The notes beneath the pieces were generated by a model, which saw only the letters and a list, made by a program, of their open reading frames with translations, was not told the DNA's origin and searched no databases. A stretch of 64,000 nucleotides of DNA, from NCBI GenBank assembly GCA_965224595.1, contig OZ245058.1, positions 2,356,001 through 2,420,000 on the forward strand, written 5' to 3'. Shown here in pieces: positions 47,954-58,677 of the stretch. Numbering within the stretch: position 1 is the first letter of the stretch; every line of letters begins with the position of its first letter. The stretch is from Aliivibrio_A sp016764915 (GTDB lineage Bacteria; Pseudomonadota; Gammaproteobacteria; Enterobacterales; Vibrionaceae). The position numbers and the translations under genes are program-made.

Positions 47954-49399
47954 CTACTCGGTACCACCTACCGTTAACGCATCTAACTTTAATGTTGGCT
48001 GCCCAACACCAACAGGTACACTCTGGCCAGCTTTACCGCACACACCAACACCTCGGTCCAATGATAAATCATTACCCACCATAGATACTTGCTGCATCGC
48101 TTCTATCCCTGAACCGACCAATGTGGCGCCTTTAATCGGTCGAGTGATCTTGCCGTTCTCAATCAAATACGCTTCGGAAGCTGAGAATACAAATTTTCCT
48201 GATGTAATGTCCACTTGCCCACCACCAAAGTTGGGGGCGTAGATACCTTTTTTAACACTTGAGATGATCTCTTCTGGCGTATGCTCACCAGCCAACATAT
48301 ACGTATTAGTCATACGCGGCATAGGAAGGTGAGCGTAGGATTCTCGACGTCCATTGCCCGTTGGATCAACGCCCATTAAGCGTGCATTGAGTTTATCTTG
48401 CATATACCCTTTCAACACACCATTTTCAATCAATGTATTATATTGAGGTAACGTACCTTCATCATCAACATTCAGTGAACCTCGGCGATTCTTAAGCGTG
48501 CCATCATCCACGATAGTACACAATGAAGAGGTGACTTTCTGTCCAATTTTTCCTGAAAATACCGAAGACTCTTTACGATTAAAGTCACCTTCAAGGCCAT
48601 GGCCAACCGCTTCATGCAATAAAACACCAGGCCAACCAGAACCCAGCACCACAGCCATCGTTCCAGCAGGAGCTGCATCGGCTTCTAAATTGACCAATGC
48701 TTGACGTATCGCTTCATCCGCAAAATTTAACGCAACGGTTTTATCCCCTTCCATTTTAAGGAACTGGTCATAACCATAACGTCCACCACCACCAGCGCTA
48801 CCTCGTTCACGCTTATCACCTTTTTTCACTAATACACTGATCGATAAACGAACAAGAGGCCTAACATCAGAAGCAAAAGTACCATCAGTTGCCGCAACCA
48901 GTATCTCTTCATACACGCCATTGATACTGACAGAGACCTCTTGAATTAAAGGCTCTTTGGTTCTGATATAGCGATCAATCTCTTCAAGCAGAGCTATTTT
49001 CGCTTGTTTGTCCAAACTCTTTAATGGATCCATTGGCGCATAAATGCCACTTGGTGTTGAAGGTACAAACGTTTTTACTTTCCCATCTGCACCTTGACGC
49101 ACTATACCACGTGCCGCTTTAGCACTCTGTTGCAGTGATGCTAAGTTGATCTGATCCGAGTAAGCAAAACCTGTCTTTTCACCCGCAACCGCTCTGACAC
49201 CAACCCCTCTATCAATATTAAAGGAGCCATCTTTAATGATACTCTCTTCAAGCACTAACGATTCATGCCAACAAGATTGAAAGAAAATATCGGCATAATC
49301 AATTTGACGAGAAGCAATAATACTTAACGTTTGCTTTAGCTCTTCTTGGCCCAGTCCTGATTGTTCTAATAACGTTTGCTCTACATTGTGTGAACTCAT
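47954..49399 (-). CDS. tldD: Metalloprotease TldD
   Basis: 481 residues (E. coli 481). The zinc motif HEAVGHGLEGDFNRK (~262-276) supplies two His and a Glu; a third ligand is the conserved Cys near the C-terminus (VGVCGKAGQSVPVGVGQPTL). It is the catalytic partner of PmbA. It follows the nitrilase-family gene by 10 bp and is the last gene of the mre-yhdP group. Confidence 0.97.
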   Translation of the reverse strand: MSSHNVEQTLLEQSGLGQEELKQTLSIIASRQIDYADIFFQSCWHESLVLEESIIKDGSFNIDRGVGVRAVAGEKTGFAYSDQINLASLQQSAKAARGIVRQGADGKVKTFVPSTPSGIYAPMDPLKSLDKQAKIALLEEIDRYIRTKEPLIQEVSVSINGVYEEILVAATDGTFASDVRPLVRLSISVLVKKGDKRERGSAGGGGRYGYDQFLKMEGDKTVALNFADEAIRQALVNLEADAAPAGTMAVVLGSGWPGVLLHEAVGHGLEGDFNRKESSVFSGKIGQKVTSSLCTIVDDGTLKNRRGSLNVDDEGTLPQYNTLIENGVLKGYMQDKLNARLMGVDPTGNGRRESYAHLPMPRMTNTYMLAGEHTPEEIISSVKKGIYAPNFGGGQVDITSGKFVFSASEAYLIENGKITRPIKGATLVGSGIEAMQQVSMVGNDLSLDRGVGVCGKAGQSVPVGVGQPTLKLDALTVGGTE

Positions 49400-49409
49400 T
49401 GAGATTCTC

Positions 49410-50243
49410 TTAATTTTTTTTGATTAACTTAATATTAGTTTCAAAGCGGACGTGTTCAGTAATTGGCATCTTTTGTCTAATGCTGTTACTCATCTTAATA
49501 TCGATATCTGAAACCAGAACGCCAGTCCCCTCTTTTTGTTCTATGTCTATATTTCCCCATGGGTCAATAATCATTGAGTGCCCCCACGTTTCACGTTCAG
49601 AATTATGCTCTCCCCACTGAGCCGCGGCAATAACCCAGCACTGAGTTTCAATGGCTCTCGCTCGTAACAACACTTCCCAATGGGCTCTGCCAGTCACTTT
49701 AGTAAAAGCAGCGGGTACAACAATAATATCAGCCCCTTGTCGCCTTAACTCACTATACAGTTGAGGGAACCTAACGTCATAACAGATCGATAGCCCAACT
49801 TTTCCAAGAGGAGTATCAATAAGCTTAATTGCCTCTCCCGCTTCAAATATGTCAGACTCACGGTAGCTGTGATGCTTATCTTCTACCTCAACATCAAACA
49901 TATGAAGCTTTTCGTAAGAGGCTCTTATCTCACCTTTATCATCGATAACCAAACAGGTCGTTGCTATTTTTCCATTTGATTTACGAATAGGCACTGAGCC
50001 GACAACTAACCAAAGCTTAAAGTGATTCGCCATCTCTTTAAGCTCAGACTGAATAGGTCCGCTGTTTAGTGGCTCAGCATAAAGTTCGTAATCCTTTGCA
50101 GTTCCAAATACAATCGCATTTTCAGGAGTCACGACCAGTTCTGCACCTTGTAGGTGGAGGCCATTTAAACTGCGCCTTAGTTGTTGCAAGTTTTGTTCAG
50201 GATCAGCCCCTGAACACATTTGAACCACACCAACTGTTGCCAT
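49410..50243 (-). CDS. Carbon-nitrogen hydrolase, probable deaminated-glutathione amidase
   Basis: 277 residues, nitrilase superfamily. The Glu-Lys-Cys triad is E41 (VTPEN), K112 (YEKLHMFDV) and C154 (LSICYDVRFP). The overall sequence is like Nit1/YbeM proteins that repair deaminated glutathione; this substrate is inferred from similarity. Its position between yhdP and tldD is conserved in many gammaproteobacteria. Ribosome site AGGGATG. Confidence 0.9.
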   Translation of the reverse strand: MATVGVVQMCSGADPEQNLQQLRRSLNGLHLQGAELVVTPENAIVFGTAKDYELYAEPLNSGPIQSELKEMANHFKLWLVVGSVPIRKSNGKIATTCLVIDDKGEIRASYEKLHMFDVEVEDKHHSYRESDIFEAGEAIKLIDTPLGKVGLSICYDVRFPQLYSELRRQGADIIVVPAAFTKVTGRAHWEVLLRARAIETQCWVIAAAQWGEHNSERETWGHSMIIDPWGNIDIEQKEGTGVLVSDIDIKMSNSIRQKMPITEHVRFETNIKLIKKN

Positions 50244-50290
50244 TATTCACATCCCTATTAACTCATTTCGTCCATATTGCTTATCGTACA

Positions 50291-53200
50291 TTACTTATCT
50301 GTATTTAGCTCAACTTCAGACAAGGTGTACTCACCCTTGCTTCTTGATAACTCTTTTACTGTCGGCGAATCTAACGGACCTTTCACTTCATATTGTACTT
50401 GAGTGATGACATCAATAACGGGGGATAACGCGGTTGTTACCGCTAACACATACAACGCAGTCACTGGGGTTACAGCAAAAGCGGTGATAATAGGGATACC
50501 CGATGTAAGATCGGGTGTAAATTTAACTTCAGCATCAACTAATCGGGTGTTCATGTCCGCTTTACCTTTGATGATCATCTCACCTGCAACCGCATCCATT
50601 GTTAAGTTATTACTAACAAAAACGCCACCTTTCATTTTGCCGCTACCAGTAATCGAGTTAAACACCATTCCTTCGTCGAATACATCGGTGAAGTCCAATT
50701 TCATTTTTCGAATAATAGAATCGAGACTAAACAAACCCAATAGCCGTGCAGCTCCTTTAACATCAGTGATGGTGCCATTACCAAATTTAGTTTTAACATC
50801 GCCGTCTAAAGTATTGACTCTCATAGACCAAAGAGCGCCGTCCCAGTCTAAATTTGCGGTCACTGAAAATGGGGCTTTTTGAATGCCTGAACTTATACCA
50901 AAGCGCTCTAACAGTTCAGAATTGTTCTCCCCTTTCATGGTTAAACTAAAATCTGAGTGAGAGATGTTATCCTGTTCATTTAAAGTCCATTGCCCTTGTA
51001 AGTTAAACAGATTAGCGCCACTGGTCACTGAAAATTCTTGCCAAACTAATTTATCCTCTTCACGTCTGAGTTGAAGATTGATCTGCCCAAGCTTGTAACC
51101 TTGTAACCAAGCATCTTTAACTGAAAAATCTAAGTTAGGTATGTATTGATGTAACTGACTGTCCAGTTTGGAGATCAACGGTTGTTCAATTTTAGCGTGA
51201 TGAATCTTATCTTCCCCCTCCATATCTAAAGCGGGAATATAGAGGTGCATACTCTCTAATTGAACCACTAACGGGTCTCCATCACGATATCGAAGTTCTC
51301 CTTTTGCTTCTCTGCTATTAAGATCAACATACCAACCTAGCGATTTTTTCCGTGCCTCACTCTTCACATTATGCCAATCTAAACTTGCTAAAGTGAGCTC
51401 ATCTACGTTTAAAGTGACTTTCTCTGGCATTGGAATAATAGGCAGTTTACTGATGGTATCATTGGCTATGCTGGTTGCGTTTGAGAAAATGGGAAACAGA
51501 TCAAGCCAAGCGTCCATATCAAACTTAACCGCATTCATTGAGGCATAATGTCCAACCACAGGACTTACTTTGAAGCTGCCTTTTCCAATCACCACATTAC
51601 TTGCTTCAATCACTGGTTTTTGAGCGCTAATATTTATCTCTGCTTGATACTTAGCTTGTGGCAATATCACTCTTGCAGATAAAGCCTGTTTGTTGCCAGA
51701 GGTCTGGACTTTTACTTTGCCTTTATCAGAAAGTGATTTGTTTAGTGGGTAGGGAAGGAAACTCTCTATATCCGCTATATTTGCTAATAGGTCTATTTGA
51801 TAAGTAAATCCAATATCTTCCATTTGAACATCTATACTGGTCTTCCAGTCAAACTGTCCATTTACACGAGCCATTGCTTGATGATCAATATAGGGTTTTA
51901 ATGGATCAACTTGCCATCTTCCTGAAGCATTAATATCAACAGCATATCCTTTAGGTTGGTTTTCCCCATTAAAATCAACATCTATAGGTTGATTTAAGAA
52001 CTGAGCTTTCAAACCTTGGCCATTAATAACATCATCATTAAAGTTTATTCGGCCGCTAACTGATGAGAGGTCTATCAATAGCGAAGGGATTTCTACATGA
52101 TTGTTATTAAGATCCGCATAACCCCACGATCGAACCATCGAACCATCAAATGGGATGTCTAATTGAAATTCCGTAGTAATATCACCCTCTACTTGAAAAG
52201 TGGTTAATGCTGCTCCTACAGAGTCGACCAACGGGCTTGCTGACATGTAATTTCGAACTGACTCACCGGATGATTTAGCGTTGGCGGTGATCATTAAATG
52301 TCCGTCCTCACCAAGATCTGCAACCTTGCCGATCACTCTCGTTGCTTGTACATCCATTAATCTTGCTGAGCGAGAATCAAAAAACATTGATGCATTTTTA
52401 AAGGTCAAATCCAGTTGAAGGTTTTCAATAGTCGGCCAAGCAGTGTCAAAGCTAAATTTCGCCTCTCTTAAGGGTACTTCAACTTGGAAAATACCGTCAT
52501 TATTGGTATAGGGAAAATCACCTAATTCTCCATACCAAAGCAATTGAGCCGTTTTTGCTTTTCCTCCTTGTATCGCTGTCGAAAAATAATCAGTTAATGA
52601 TTGCCCCAGAACCAAAGTAGGCAAATATCGCCACGTTTCACCCGCATTATAGACATCAATCTCTCCATAAAATGATAGCAAAGCTGACGTCTCGTATGGG
52701 ACATCTAATCGAAATTCACCAATAGCTTGTAGATCCGGTGTGGTGACATCAATTCTATCTGACCACAGCTGCCAACCATCATCATTGATCATCCAATAAG
52801 TCATCACTTCAGCATATTTAATGTTTAACGGAGCTTGGAATACATCACCATAAGGCAGCGTATCATCCAATAATTTGATTTTTGCCTCACCTTTCACAGC
52901 ATTACCCGCGAGTTGCACTTCCAGCTTATGAATCTCTGGTAATAACGCCCACTGCTGAACACCAAACTGGGTTACTGAGGCTGAGAAGTAAGGTTGCCCC
53001 TTCTCTTTTTTCGCAATACGGATATCTCCAACTTGACCTTCGGGTCCGATTTTTTTTATCCAATTATCAATCGATGTAGATTCTGGGATCAGTGCGATAA
53101 TAGGTTTAATCGTATTGAGAGACAGTTCACTAATGTTAAGCAACCACTGGTTATTAGACCAAGAAAAAGCAGCTGACAACTCTGGCCATTGCTTATCGTC

Positions 53201-54145
53201 GGTATCAATACTCAGTGTTGATGCGTACACTTCCCAACCATTATCTTTTGGGAACAACTGTAACAAACCATTATGAATCGTTAATGTGTGTTTCTCTTTA
53301 TCATCAATCCATCTAATCTGGGAAGGGGATAACTGCACTAAAGCATCAATGGGTTGACCGTTTTTTAAACGGCCCCAAGCTTCAACAGATAGATCCCCTG
53401 TTGTTATGCCCGTTTCATCTTGTAGGTATTGGTTAAGCCATGGAGTAACTTGAATATCATCTGCTTGCAGATAAAAATCACCATTTAGAGTCTCAATTGA
53501 TCCGTTTTCAGTGAAATTAGCTATCACTTTTAACTGATTCAGCTCACTGTTTGCAATACTTAACGTCGCTTCAACCAAATGGGTTCTATCTGCATTTTTC
53601 CATTTTAGGGAAGCGATATCTAATACTCTGCTTTCTCCATTTAAAGCGGTAAAAGTAACTTGTGAATCAGATAGGGAGAAATGAGCGAGTTGAACTAAAA
53701 ATACCTGCTCAATATTGTCAAACAGTGAATGTCCACTTTCCGCATTTTGTTCTTCACTGCTACCTGGTAACTGAGTTAAATCTGCTTTTACACCCGATAA
53801 CCGTAAATCTGCAAGTTGAGGTTTACCAATCAACAGTGAAGAGAGGATATTGACTTGTATTTCAATATTATCGATATCGAATAAAACAGTATCAGCGCCG
53901 GGAGCGCTCACTTTCAGACCGGATAAATTTAGAGAGGGATTGGTATTACGCCAACGCCCCTGAACAGAATCAATGGTCACCTCAAATCCGGTCCGCTCTG
54001 AAATCCATGTCTGAATTTCAACCTGATATTGGTTGAGCTTTGGTAGCACAACCCTTAATCCAGTAATTGATAATGCGGCCACTACAAAAACAATGAGCAG
54101 TAACCACATTAAAAAGCGTTCTATACGGATCGTTGGTGAAAGCAC
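50291..54145 (-). CDS. yhdP: YhdP, AsmA/TamB-like phospholipid transport protein
   Basis: 1284 residues (E. coli YhdP 1266). One N-terminal membrane helix (FLMWLLLIVFVVAALSITGL) is followed by a very long periplasmic beta-rich domain of the DUF3971/AsmA_2 type. The C-terminal region includes GTITDVKGAARLLGLFSLDS and ITAFAVTPVTALYVL. With TamB and YdbH it bridges inner and outer membranes and carries phospholipid outward. It is in one group with rng and the mre genes; 13 bp separate it from rng. Confidence 0.95.
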   Translation of the reverse strand: MLSPTIRIERFLMWLLLIVFVVAALSITGLRVVLPKLNQYQVEIQTWISERTGFEVTIDSVQGRWRNTNPSLNLSGLKVSAPGADTVLFDIDNIEIQVNILSSLLIGKPQLADLRLSGVKADLTQLPGSSEEQNAESGHSLFDNIEQVFLVQLAHFSLSDSQVTFTALNGESRVLDIASLKWKNADRTHLVEATLSIANSELNQLKVIANFTENGSIETLNGDFYLQADDIQVTPWLNQYLQDETGITTGDLSVEAWGRLKNGQPIDALVQLSPSQIRWIDDKEKHTLTIHNGLLQLFPKDNGWEVYASTLSIDTDDKQWPELSAAFSWSNNQWLLNISELSLNTIKPIIALIPESTSIDNWIKKIGPEGQVGDIRIAKKEKGQPYFSASVTQFGVQQWALLPEIHKLEVQLAGNAVKGEAKIKLLDDTLPYGDVFQAPLNIKYAEVMTYWMINDDGWQLWSDRIDVTTPDLQAIGEFRLDVPYETSALLSFYGEIDVYNAGETWRYLPTLVLGQSLTDYFSTAIQGGKAKTAQLLWYGELGDFPYTNNDGIFQVEVPLREAKFSFDTAWPTIENLQLDLTFKNASMFFDSRSARLMDVQATRVIGKVADLGEDGHLMITANAKSSGESVRNYMSASPLVDSVGAALTTFQVEGDITTEFQLDIPFDGSMVRSWGYADLNNNHVEIPSLLIDLSSVSGRINFNDDVINGQGLKAQFLNQPIDVDFNGENQPKGYAVDINASGRWQVDPLKPYIDHQAMARVNGQFDWKTSIDVQMEDIGFTYQIDLLANIADIESFLPYPLNKSLSDKGKVKVQTSGNKQALSARVILPQAKYQAEINISAQKPVIEASNVVIGKGSFKVSPVVGHYASMNAVKFDMDAWLDLFPIFSNATSIANDTISKLPIIPMPEKVTLNVDELTLASLDWHNVKSEARKKSLGWYVDLNSREAKGELRYRDGDPLVVQLESMHLYIPALDMEGEDKIHHAKIEQPLISKLDSQLHQYIPNLDFSVKDAWLQGYKLGQINLQLRREEDKLVWQEFSVTSGANLFNLQGQWTLNEQDNISHSDFSLTMKGENNSELLERFGISSGIQKAPFSVTANLDWDGALWSMRVNTLDGDVKTKFGNGTITDVKGAARLLGLFSLDSIIRKMKLDFTDVFDEGMVFNSITGSGKMKGGVFVSNNLTMDAVAGEMIIKGKADMNTRLVDAEVKFTPDLTSGIPIITAFAVTPVTALYVLAVTTALSPVIDVITQVQYEVKGPLDSPTVKELSRSKGEYTLSEVELNTDK

Positions 54146-54158
54146 TTATTGTTCTCTC

Positions 54159-55628
54159 TTACATCATTACTACATCAAATTGTTCTTGTATATAAAGAGG
54201 CTCAGCTTGAACTTTAACTTGCTTGCCAATAAATACTTCTAATTCAGCTAGAGCATGGGACTCATCCCCCTCTAAAGCATCAACCACAGATGTTGCTGCA
54301 TAAACGATAAATTTATCCGCTTCATAAGCTCGGTTAACTCGGGTGATCTCCCTTAACACTTCATAGCAGACACTTTCGATGGTTTTAACCGCTCCACGTC
54401 CTTCACAAGTAGGGCATTGAGAACACAAAACATGCTCAATACTCTCACGAGTTCTTTTACGGGTCATTTCAACTAAACCCAACTGCGAGAAACCATTAAT
54501 ATTGGTTTTTACTCGGTCGTCGCTTAAAGCAAGTTCCAGTGAGTTCAATACACGACTTCTGTGTTCATCTGAAATCATATCAATAAAATCAATGATGATA
54601 ATACCACCCAAGTTCCGAAGTCTTAACTGTCTAGCTATCGCTTGAGTTGCTTCTATATTAGTATTAAATATAGTCTCTTCAAGGTTTCTGCGTCCGACAA
54701 ATGCGCCAGTATTTATATCGACGGTGGTCATGGCTTCAGTCTGATCAATAATTAAATAACCACCTGATTTTAACTCAACTTTTCGGTCCAAAGCTCGTTG
54801 AATCTCATTTTCGGTTTCGTACATATCAAAAATAGGCTTATCGCCAGAGTAGTACTGTAGCTTCTCTGTTAATTCAGGAACAAACTCAGTCGTAAATTCA
54901 GACAATTTTTCAAAGGCCTTCTTAGAGTCGACAACAATACGGTCCAGTTCAGTTCCAACAAAATCACGCAAAATACGCTGATCTAATCCTAGTTCACCAT
55001 AAAGCATCGATTTCGTTTTATACTTTTTTCTACGCTCGATGATCTTCTGCCACAACCTTTTTAAGAATTGTGCATCTTGAGACATCTCAGATTCTGAAGC
55101 ACTTTCAGCGGCAGTTCTGATAATAAAGCCACCCGTCTCATCGCAGTATGATGACACTGTCTTTTTTAATCGATTTCTCTCTTTTTCACTATCAATCCGT
55201 TGAGATACACCAACATGACTGGCCCCTGGCATGAAGACTAAATACCGAGAAGGCAGAGTAATATCCGTTGTTAAGCGAGCACCTTTGGTGCCTAGTGGAT
55301 CTTTGACAACTTGCACAACGATATCTTGTCCCTGGCGGACTAATTCGGAGATATCTCTAACTTGAAATTGGCGTTTTTCATTTTCAGCAACGCACTCTGT
55401 ATGTGGGACAATATCTGAAGCATGAAGAAAAGCCGCTTTATCCAAGCCAATATCGATAAAAGCGGCTTGCATTCCAGGTAACACTCGGCTGACTTTGCCT
55501 TTGTAAATATTACCTACAATTCCTCGTTTTGACTCTCTCTCCACGTGAATCTCTTGCAGTACACCACTTTCAATCATAGCGACTCGCGTTTCACTCGGCG
55601 TCACATTGATTAATAACTCAGTACTCAT
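54159..55628 (-). CDS. rng: Ribonuclease G
   Basis: 489 residues (E. coli 489). An N-terminal S1 domain (GNIYKGKVSRVLPGMQAAFI), the RNase E/G catalytic domain with metal Asp residues in VDINTGAFVG and IIIIDFIDM, and a Zn-link CPTCEGRG. It lacks the long RNase E scaffold. It matures the 16S 5' end and decays some mRNAs. It follows maf by 11 bp. Confidence 0.97.
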   Translation of the reverse strand: MSTELLINVTPSETRVAMIESGVLQEIHVERESKRGIVGNIYKGKVSRVLPGMQAAFIDIGLDKAAFLHASDIVPHTECVAENEKRQFQVRDISELVRQGQDIVVQVVKDPLGTKGARLTTDITLPSRYLVFMPGASHVGVSQRIDSEKERNRLKKTVSSYCDETGGFIIRTAAESASESEMSQDAQFLKRLWQKIIERRKKYKTKSMLYGELGLDQRILRDFVGTELDRIVVDSKKAFEKLSEFTTEFVPELTEKLQYYSGDKPIFDMYETENEIQRALDRKVELKSGGYLIIDQTEAMTTVDINTGAFVGRRNLEETIFNTNIEATQAIARQLRLRNLGGIIIIDFIDMISDEHRSRVLNSLELALSDDRVKTNINGFSQLGLVEMTRKRTRESIEHVLCSQCPTCEGRGAVKTIESVCYEVLREITRVNRAYEADKFIVYAATSVVDALEGDESHALAELEVFIGKQVKVQAEPLYIQEQFDVVMM

Positions 55629-55639
55629 AGTGAACCTTC

Positions 55640-56212
55640 CTAAATATTTTTAAATTCTTTCAAAAGCTGCTCGGTCTCCATTAAAGGCAACCCAACGACT
55701 GCGTGATAACTTCCTTCAATACGAGTGACAAACTTACCGCCAACTCCTTGGATACCGTATCCGCCAGCTTTGTCACAGGGCTCTCCACTGTGCCAATAGT
55801 TTAAGATTTCTTGTTCTGATAAGTGCTTAAACCAAACTGAAGTGGTCACCAATATAGTGCGATAATGATTCTTATCGGCAATACAAACGGCCGTCATAAC
55901 CTGATGCTCTCTTCCAGAGAGTAGTATTAACATCTCTTTTGCGTGATCAATGCCTTGAGGTTTTTCTAATACTCGATTATCCACAACAACAATAGTGTCT
56001 GCACCCAATACAGGCGTTGACGTTTGAATCGATTTAACGCCTGCTTGCGCTTTATCTTGAGCTAAGCGTCGAACATAATCGGTTGAAATTTCACCTTGCT
56101 GTTGTTGCTCTTCGACATCGACACTAATCACTTCAAACTGATAATCCAGCTGTTGTAGAAGTTCTTTTCTTCGAGGTGAACCTGAAGCGAGGTAAAGATC
56201 CAAGTTTTCCAT
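55640..56212 (-). CDS. yhdE: Maf/YhdE nucleotide pyrophosphatase
   Basis: 190 residues. Motifs: LASGSPRRKELLQQL at the N-terminus, GADTIVVV with the catalytic Asp, GREHQVMTAV, and GGYGIQGVGG. The order matches the YhdE subgroup, which hydrolyses dTTP and UTP (and modified forms), rather than YceF. It sits between mreD and rng, as in E. coli. Confidence 0.94.
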   Translation of the reverse strand: MENLDLYLASGSPRRKELLQQLDYQFEVISVDVEEQQQQGEISTDYVRRLAQDKAQAGVKSIQTSTPVLGADTIVVVDNRVLEKPQGIDHAKEMLILLSGREHQVMTAVCIADKNHYRTILVTTSVWFKHLSEQEILNYWHSGEPCDKAGGYGIQGVGGKFVTRIEGSYHAVVGLPLMETEQLLKEFKNI

Positions 56213-56222
56213 GCGTTACCTA

Positions 56223-56711
56223 TTATCGAATTAACCAATGACGACGAATTCGACGCATTAATAAAAACATCCAAGGCCATAAGATGGCGTTAATAATGCC
56301 TGACCACAGGTAATGGGGATTAAACACCACATCACTGATCAAGTACTCTCCAAAAAACTCTAACAATTTAGCAACCATTGTCAGTAATCCTAATAATACA
56401 CCTTGTTGCCATAAGGCCATATTACGCAGAACTTGGAAGTTTAAGGCAACGATGTAAACCACAATCGCGATCATCATTCCGCGTACACCAAGCGTTGATC
56501 CTAAAAGGAGATCCCACAATAGTCCAATAACCATCGCCGTACCAACATTCACTCGGTGTGGCAGTGCTAGCACCCAATAAAACACGACTAAAAGCACCCA
56601 TGCCGGGCGTAATACTTCGAGCGTTCCAGGCCAAGGAGCCACCTGAAATATCAGCGCAATTAAAAATGAGGTCCAAATAACTAATCGGCCTTTAGTTTGA
56701 TAGTTAGCCAT
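56223..56711 (-). CDS. mreD: Rod shape-determining protein MreD
   Basis: 162 residues (E. coli 162) with five membrane helices and the conserved RPAWVLLVVFYWVLALPHRV. It is part of the elongasome with MreB, MreC, RodA and PBP2. Its start overlaps mreC by 8 nt. Confidence 0.95.
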   Translation of the reverse strand: MANYQTKGRLVIWTSFLIALIFQVAPWPGTLEVLRPAWVLLVVFYWVLALPHRVNVGTAMVIGLLWDLLLGSTLGVRGMMIAIVVYIVALNFQVLRNMALWQQGVLLGLLTMVAKLLEFFGEYLISDVVFNPHYLWSGIINAILWPWMFLLMRRIRRHWLIR

Positions 56712-57603
56712 TATTATTTACCTCTGTTGCCACATCTGGAGCCGTCATATCTTTTAATGCTGGTAGTGCCATATCAACTTCCGGTTCTGTTGGCCAAACA
56801 AGAAGAAGGTAACGTAGACGATCAAATTCCACGGCAGGTTCAGAAGTCACCTTGGCAAAAGGACGTTTGTTATCGAGTTCAACATTAGTAACGTAACTCA
56901 CTGGATATCCTTCTGGGTATCTGCCACCTAAACCAGAGCTGACTAACATATCCCCTATTCGAATGTCTGTGCTGGTTGGAATATACTCCAGCTGCAACTC
57001 TTTCATCTGGCCACTGCCTGAAGCGATGACTCTGATGTCATTTCTTACCACTTGAACAGGGATCGCATTGTTGGCATCAACCAACAGCAATACCCGACTA
57101 TTATGAGCCCCAACATAGATAATCTGACCAACGATGCCTTTATCATTAATAACAGGCTGTCCTAAATAAACCCCATCAATTAATCCTTTATCAATCATCA
57201 CTTGATGTTTATATGGGTCAGAATCAACCGCCATCACCTCTGTTACCATTTTTCGCTCATCTCGAATAAATGGAGAGCCGAGTAGATCCCGCAGACGTCG
57301 ATTCTCTTGCTGCAGCTGTTTCATTAAAATAAGATCACTTTTCAATACCAACATTTCACGTTGCATATTGAAGTTTCGAGTCATTAACTGCTGTCGGTTA
57401 CTAAAACGTTCATACATTCCATCAAACATGGTGCGCGGCAAATTAGCAGTGTATTGAAGTGGTGCGACCAAACTATTGAGAAAATATCGAATATCTGAAA
57501 ATGTATTTAAACGACTATCGGCCAGCATTAAGCTGGCCGATATAATTACCGCAATAAACAAGCGCAATTGTAGGGAGGGACCCCTACTAAAAATAGGCTT
57601 CAT
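56704..57603 (-). CDS. mreC: Rod shape-determining protein MreC
   Basis: 299 residues. One N-terminal membrane helix (LRLFIAVIISASLMLADSRL), a coiled coil (~65-110) and a periplasmic two-barrel domain (MIDKGLIDGVYLGQPVINDK; SSGLGGRYPEGYPVSYV). It activates PBP2-RodA. It lies 30 bp after mreB. Confidence 0.96.
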   Translation of the reverse strand: MKPIFSRGPSLQLRLFIAVIISASLMLADSRLNTFSDIRYFLNSLVAPLQYTANLPRTMFDGMYERFSNRQQLMTRNFNMQREMLVLKSDLILMKQLQQENRRLRDLLGSPFIRDERKMVTEVMAVDSDPYKHQVMIDKGLIDGVYLGQPVINDKGIVGQIIYVGAHNSRVLLLVDANNAIPVQVVRNDIRVIASGSGQMKELQLEYIPTSTDIRIGDMLVSSGLGGRYPEGYPVSYVTNVELDNKRPFAKVTSEPAVEFDRLRYLLLVWPTEPEVDMALPALKDMTAPDVATEVNNNG

Positions 57604-57633
57604 TGCATATAACCTAATTTGTAAGTTTTAGAC

Positions 57634-58677
57634 TTACTCTTCACTAAAGAGATCACCACCGTGCATATCGATCATTTCAAGCGCTTTACCGCCTCCACGA
57701 GCAACACAGGTAAGTGGATCTTCTGCAACTACAACTGGAATACCAGTCTCTTCAGTCAATAAACGGTCAAGATCTCGAAGTAATGCACCGCCACCGGTTA
57801 ATACCATTCCGTGCTCTGAAATATCAGAAGCTAATTCCGGTGGACACTGTTCAAGAGCAACCATAACGGCAGATACAATCCCAGTTAAAGGCTCTTGTAA
57901 CGCTTCAAGAATTTCATTTGAATTTAGAGTAAAGCTACGTGGTACACCTTCAGCAAGATTACGGCCACGCACTTCAATTTCACCCACTTCATCACCAGGA
58001 TAAGCAGAGCCAATTTCGTGTTTAATACGCTCAGCTGTGGCCTCACCGATCAGGCTACCATAGTTACGTCGAACGTAATTAATGATAGCTTCATCAAAGC
58101 GATCTCCGCCAATTCTTACTGATGAAGAGTAAACAACACCATTCAATGAAATAACGGCAACTTCTGTTGTACCACCACCGATATCAACCACCATAGAACC
58201 CGTCGCCTCAGAGACAGGAAGGCCCGCACCGATAGCAGCAGCCATTGGCTCATCGATCAGGTGAACTTCACGAGCCCCAGCGCCTTGAGCAGACTCTCGA
58301 ATTGCACGGCGTTCAACTTGGGTAGAACCACAAGGTACGCAGACCAAAACTCGAGGGCTCGGTCGTAAGAAACTGTTGTCGTGTACCTGTTTAATAAAGT
58401 GCTGAAGCATTTTTTCAGTCACATAAAAATCAGCAATAACACCATCTTTCATCGGACGAATCGCAGAAATATTTCCAGGTGTTCGACCTAGCATCCGCTT
58501 AGCTTCCTGCCCAACAGCAGCAACACTCTTAGTAGAACCTGAACGATCCTGTCGAATGGCTACTACAGATGGCTCATCAAGAACAATACCTTTTCCTTTT
58601 ACATAAATCAGTGTGTTGGCTGTACCTAGATCAATGGAAAGATCATTTGAAAACATGCCACGAAGTTTTTTAAACAT
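57634..58677 (-). CDS. mreB: Rod shape-determining protein MreB
   Basis: 347 residues (E. coli 347), bacterial actin. It has the N-terminal amphipathic helix MFKKLRGMFSNDLSIDLGTA with phosphate-1 motif, DIGGGTTEVAV as phosphate-2, and TGGGALLRDLD as the adenosine motif. It organises the elongasome. It is first in mreBCD. The 150-bp gap upstream separates it from the MSHA pilin genes and should hold its promoter. Confidence 0.98.
   Translation of the reverse strand: MFKKLRGMFSNDLSIDLGTANTLIYVKGKGIVLDEPSVVAIRQDRSGSTKSVAAVGQEAKRMLGRTPGNISAIRPMKDGVIADFYVTEKMLQHFIKQVHDNSFLRPSPRVLVCVPCGSTQVERRAIRESAQGAGAREVHLIDEPMAAAIGAGLPVSEATGSMVVDIGGGTTEVAVISLNGVVYSSSVRIGGDRFDEAIINYVRRNYGSLIGEATAERIKHEIGSAYPGDEVGEIEVRGRNLAEGVPRSFTLNSNEILEALQEPLTGIVSAVMVALEQCPPELASDISEHGMVLTGGGALLRDLDRLLTEETGIPVVVAEDPLTCVARGGGKALEMIDMHGGDLFSEE

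Noticed and set aside
50403..50882. 159-codon antisense frame within yhdP
   Set aside because: Shadow of yhdP; no ribosome site or recognisable domain.
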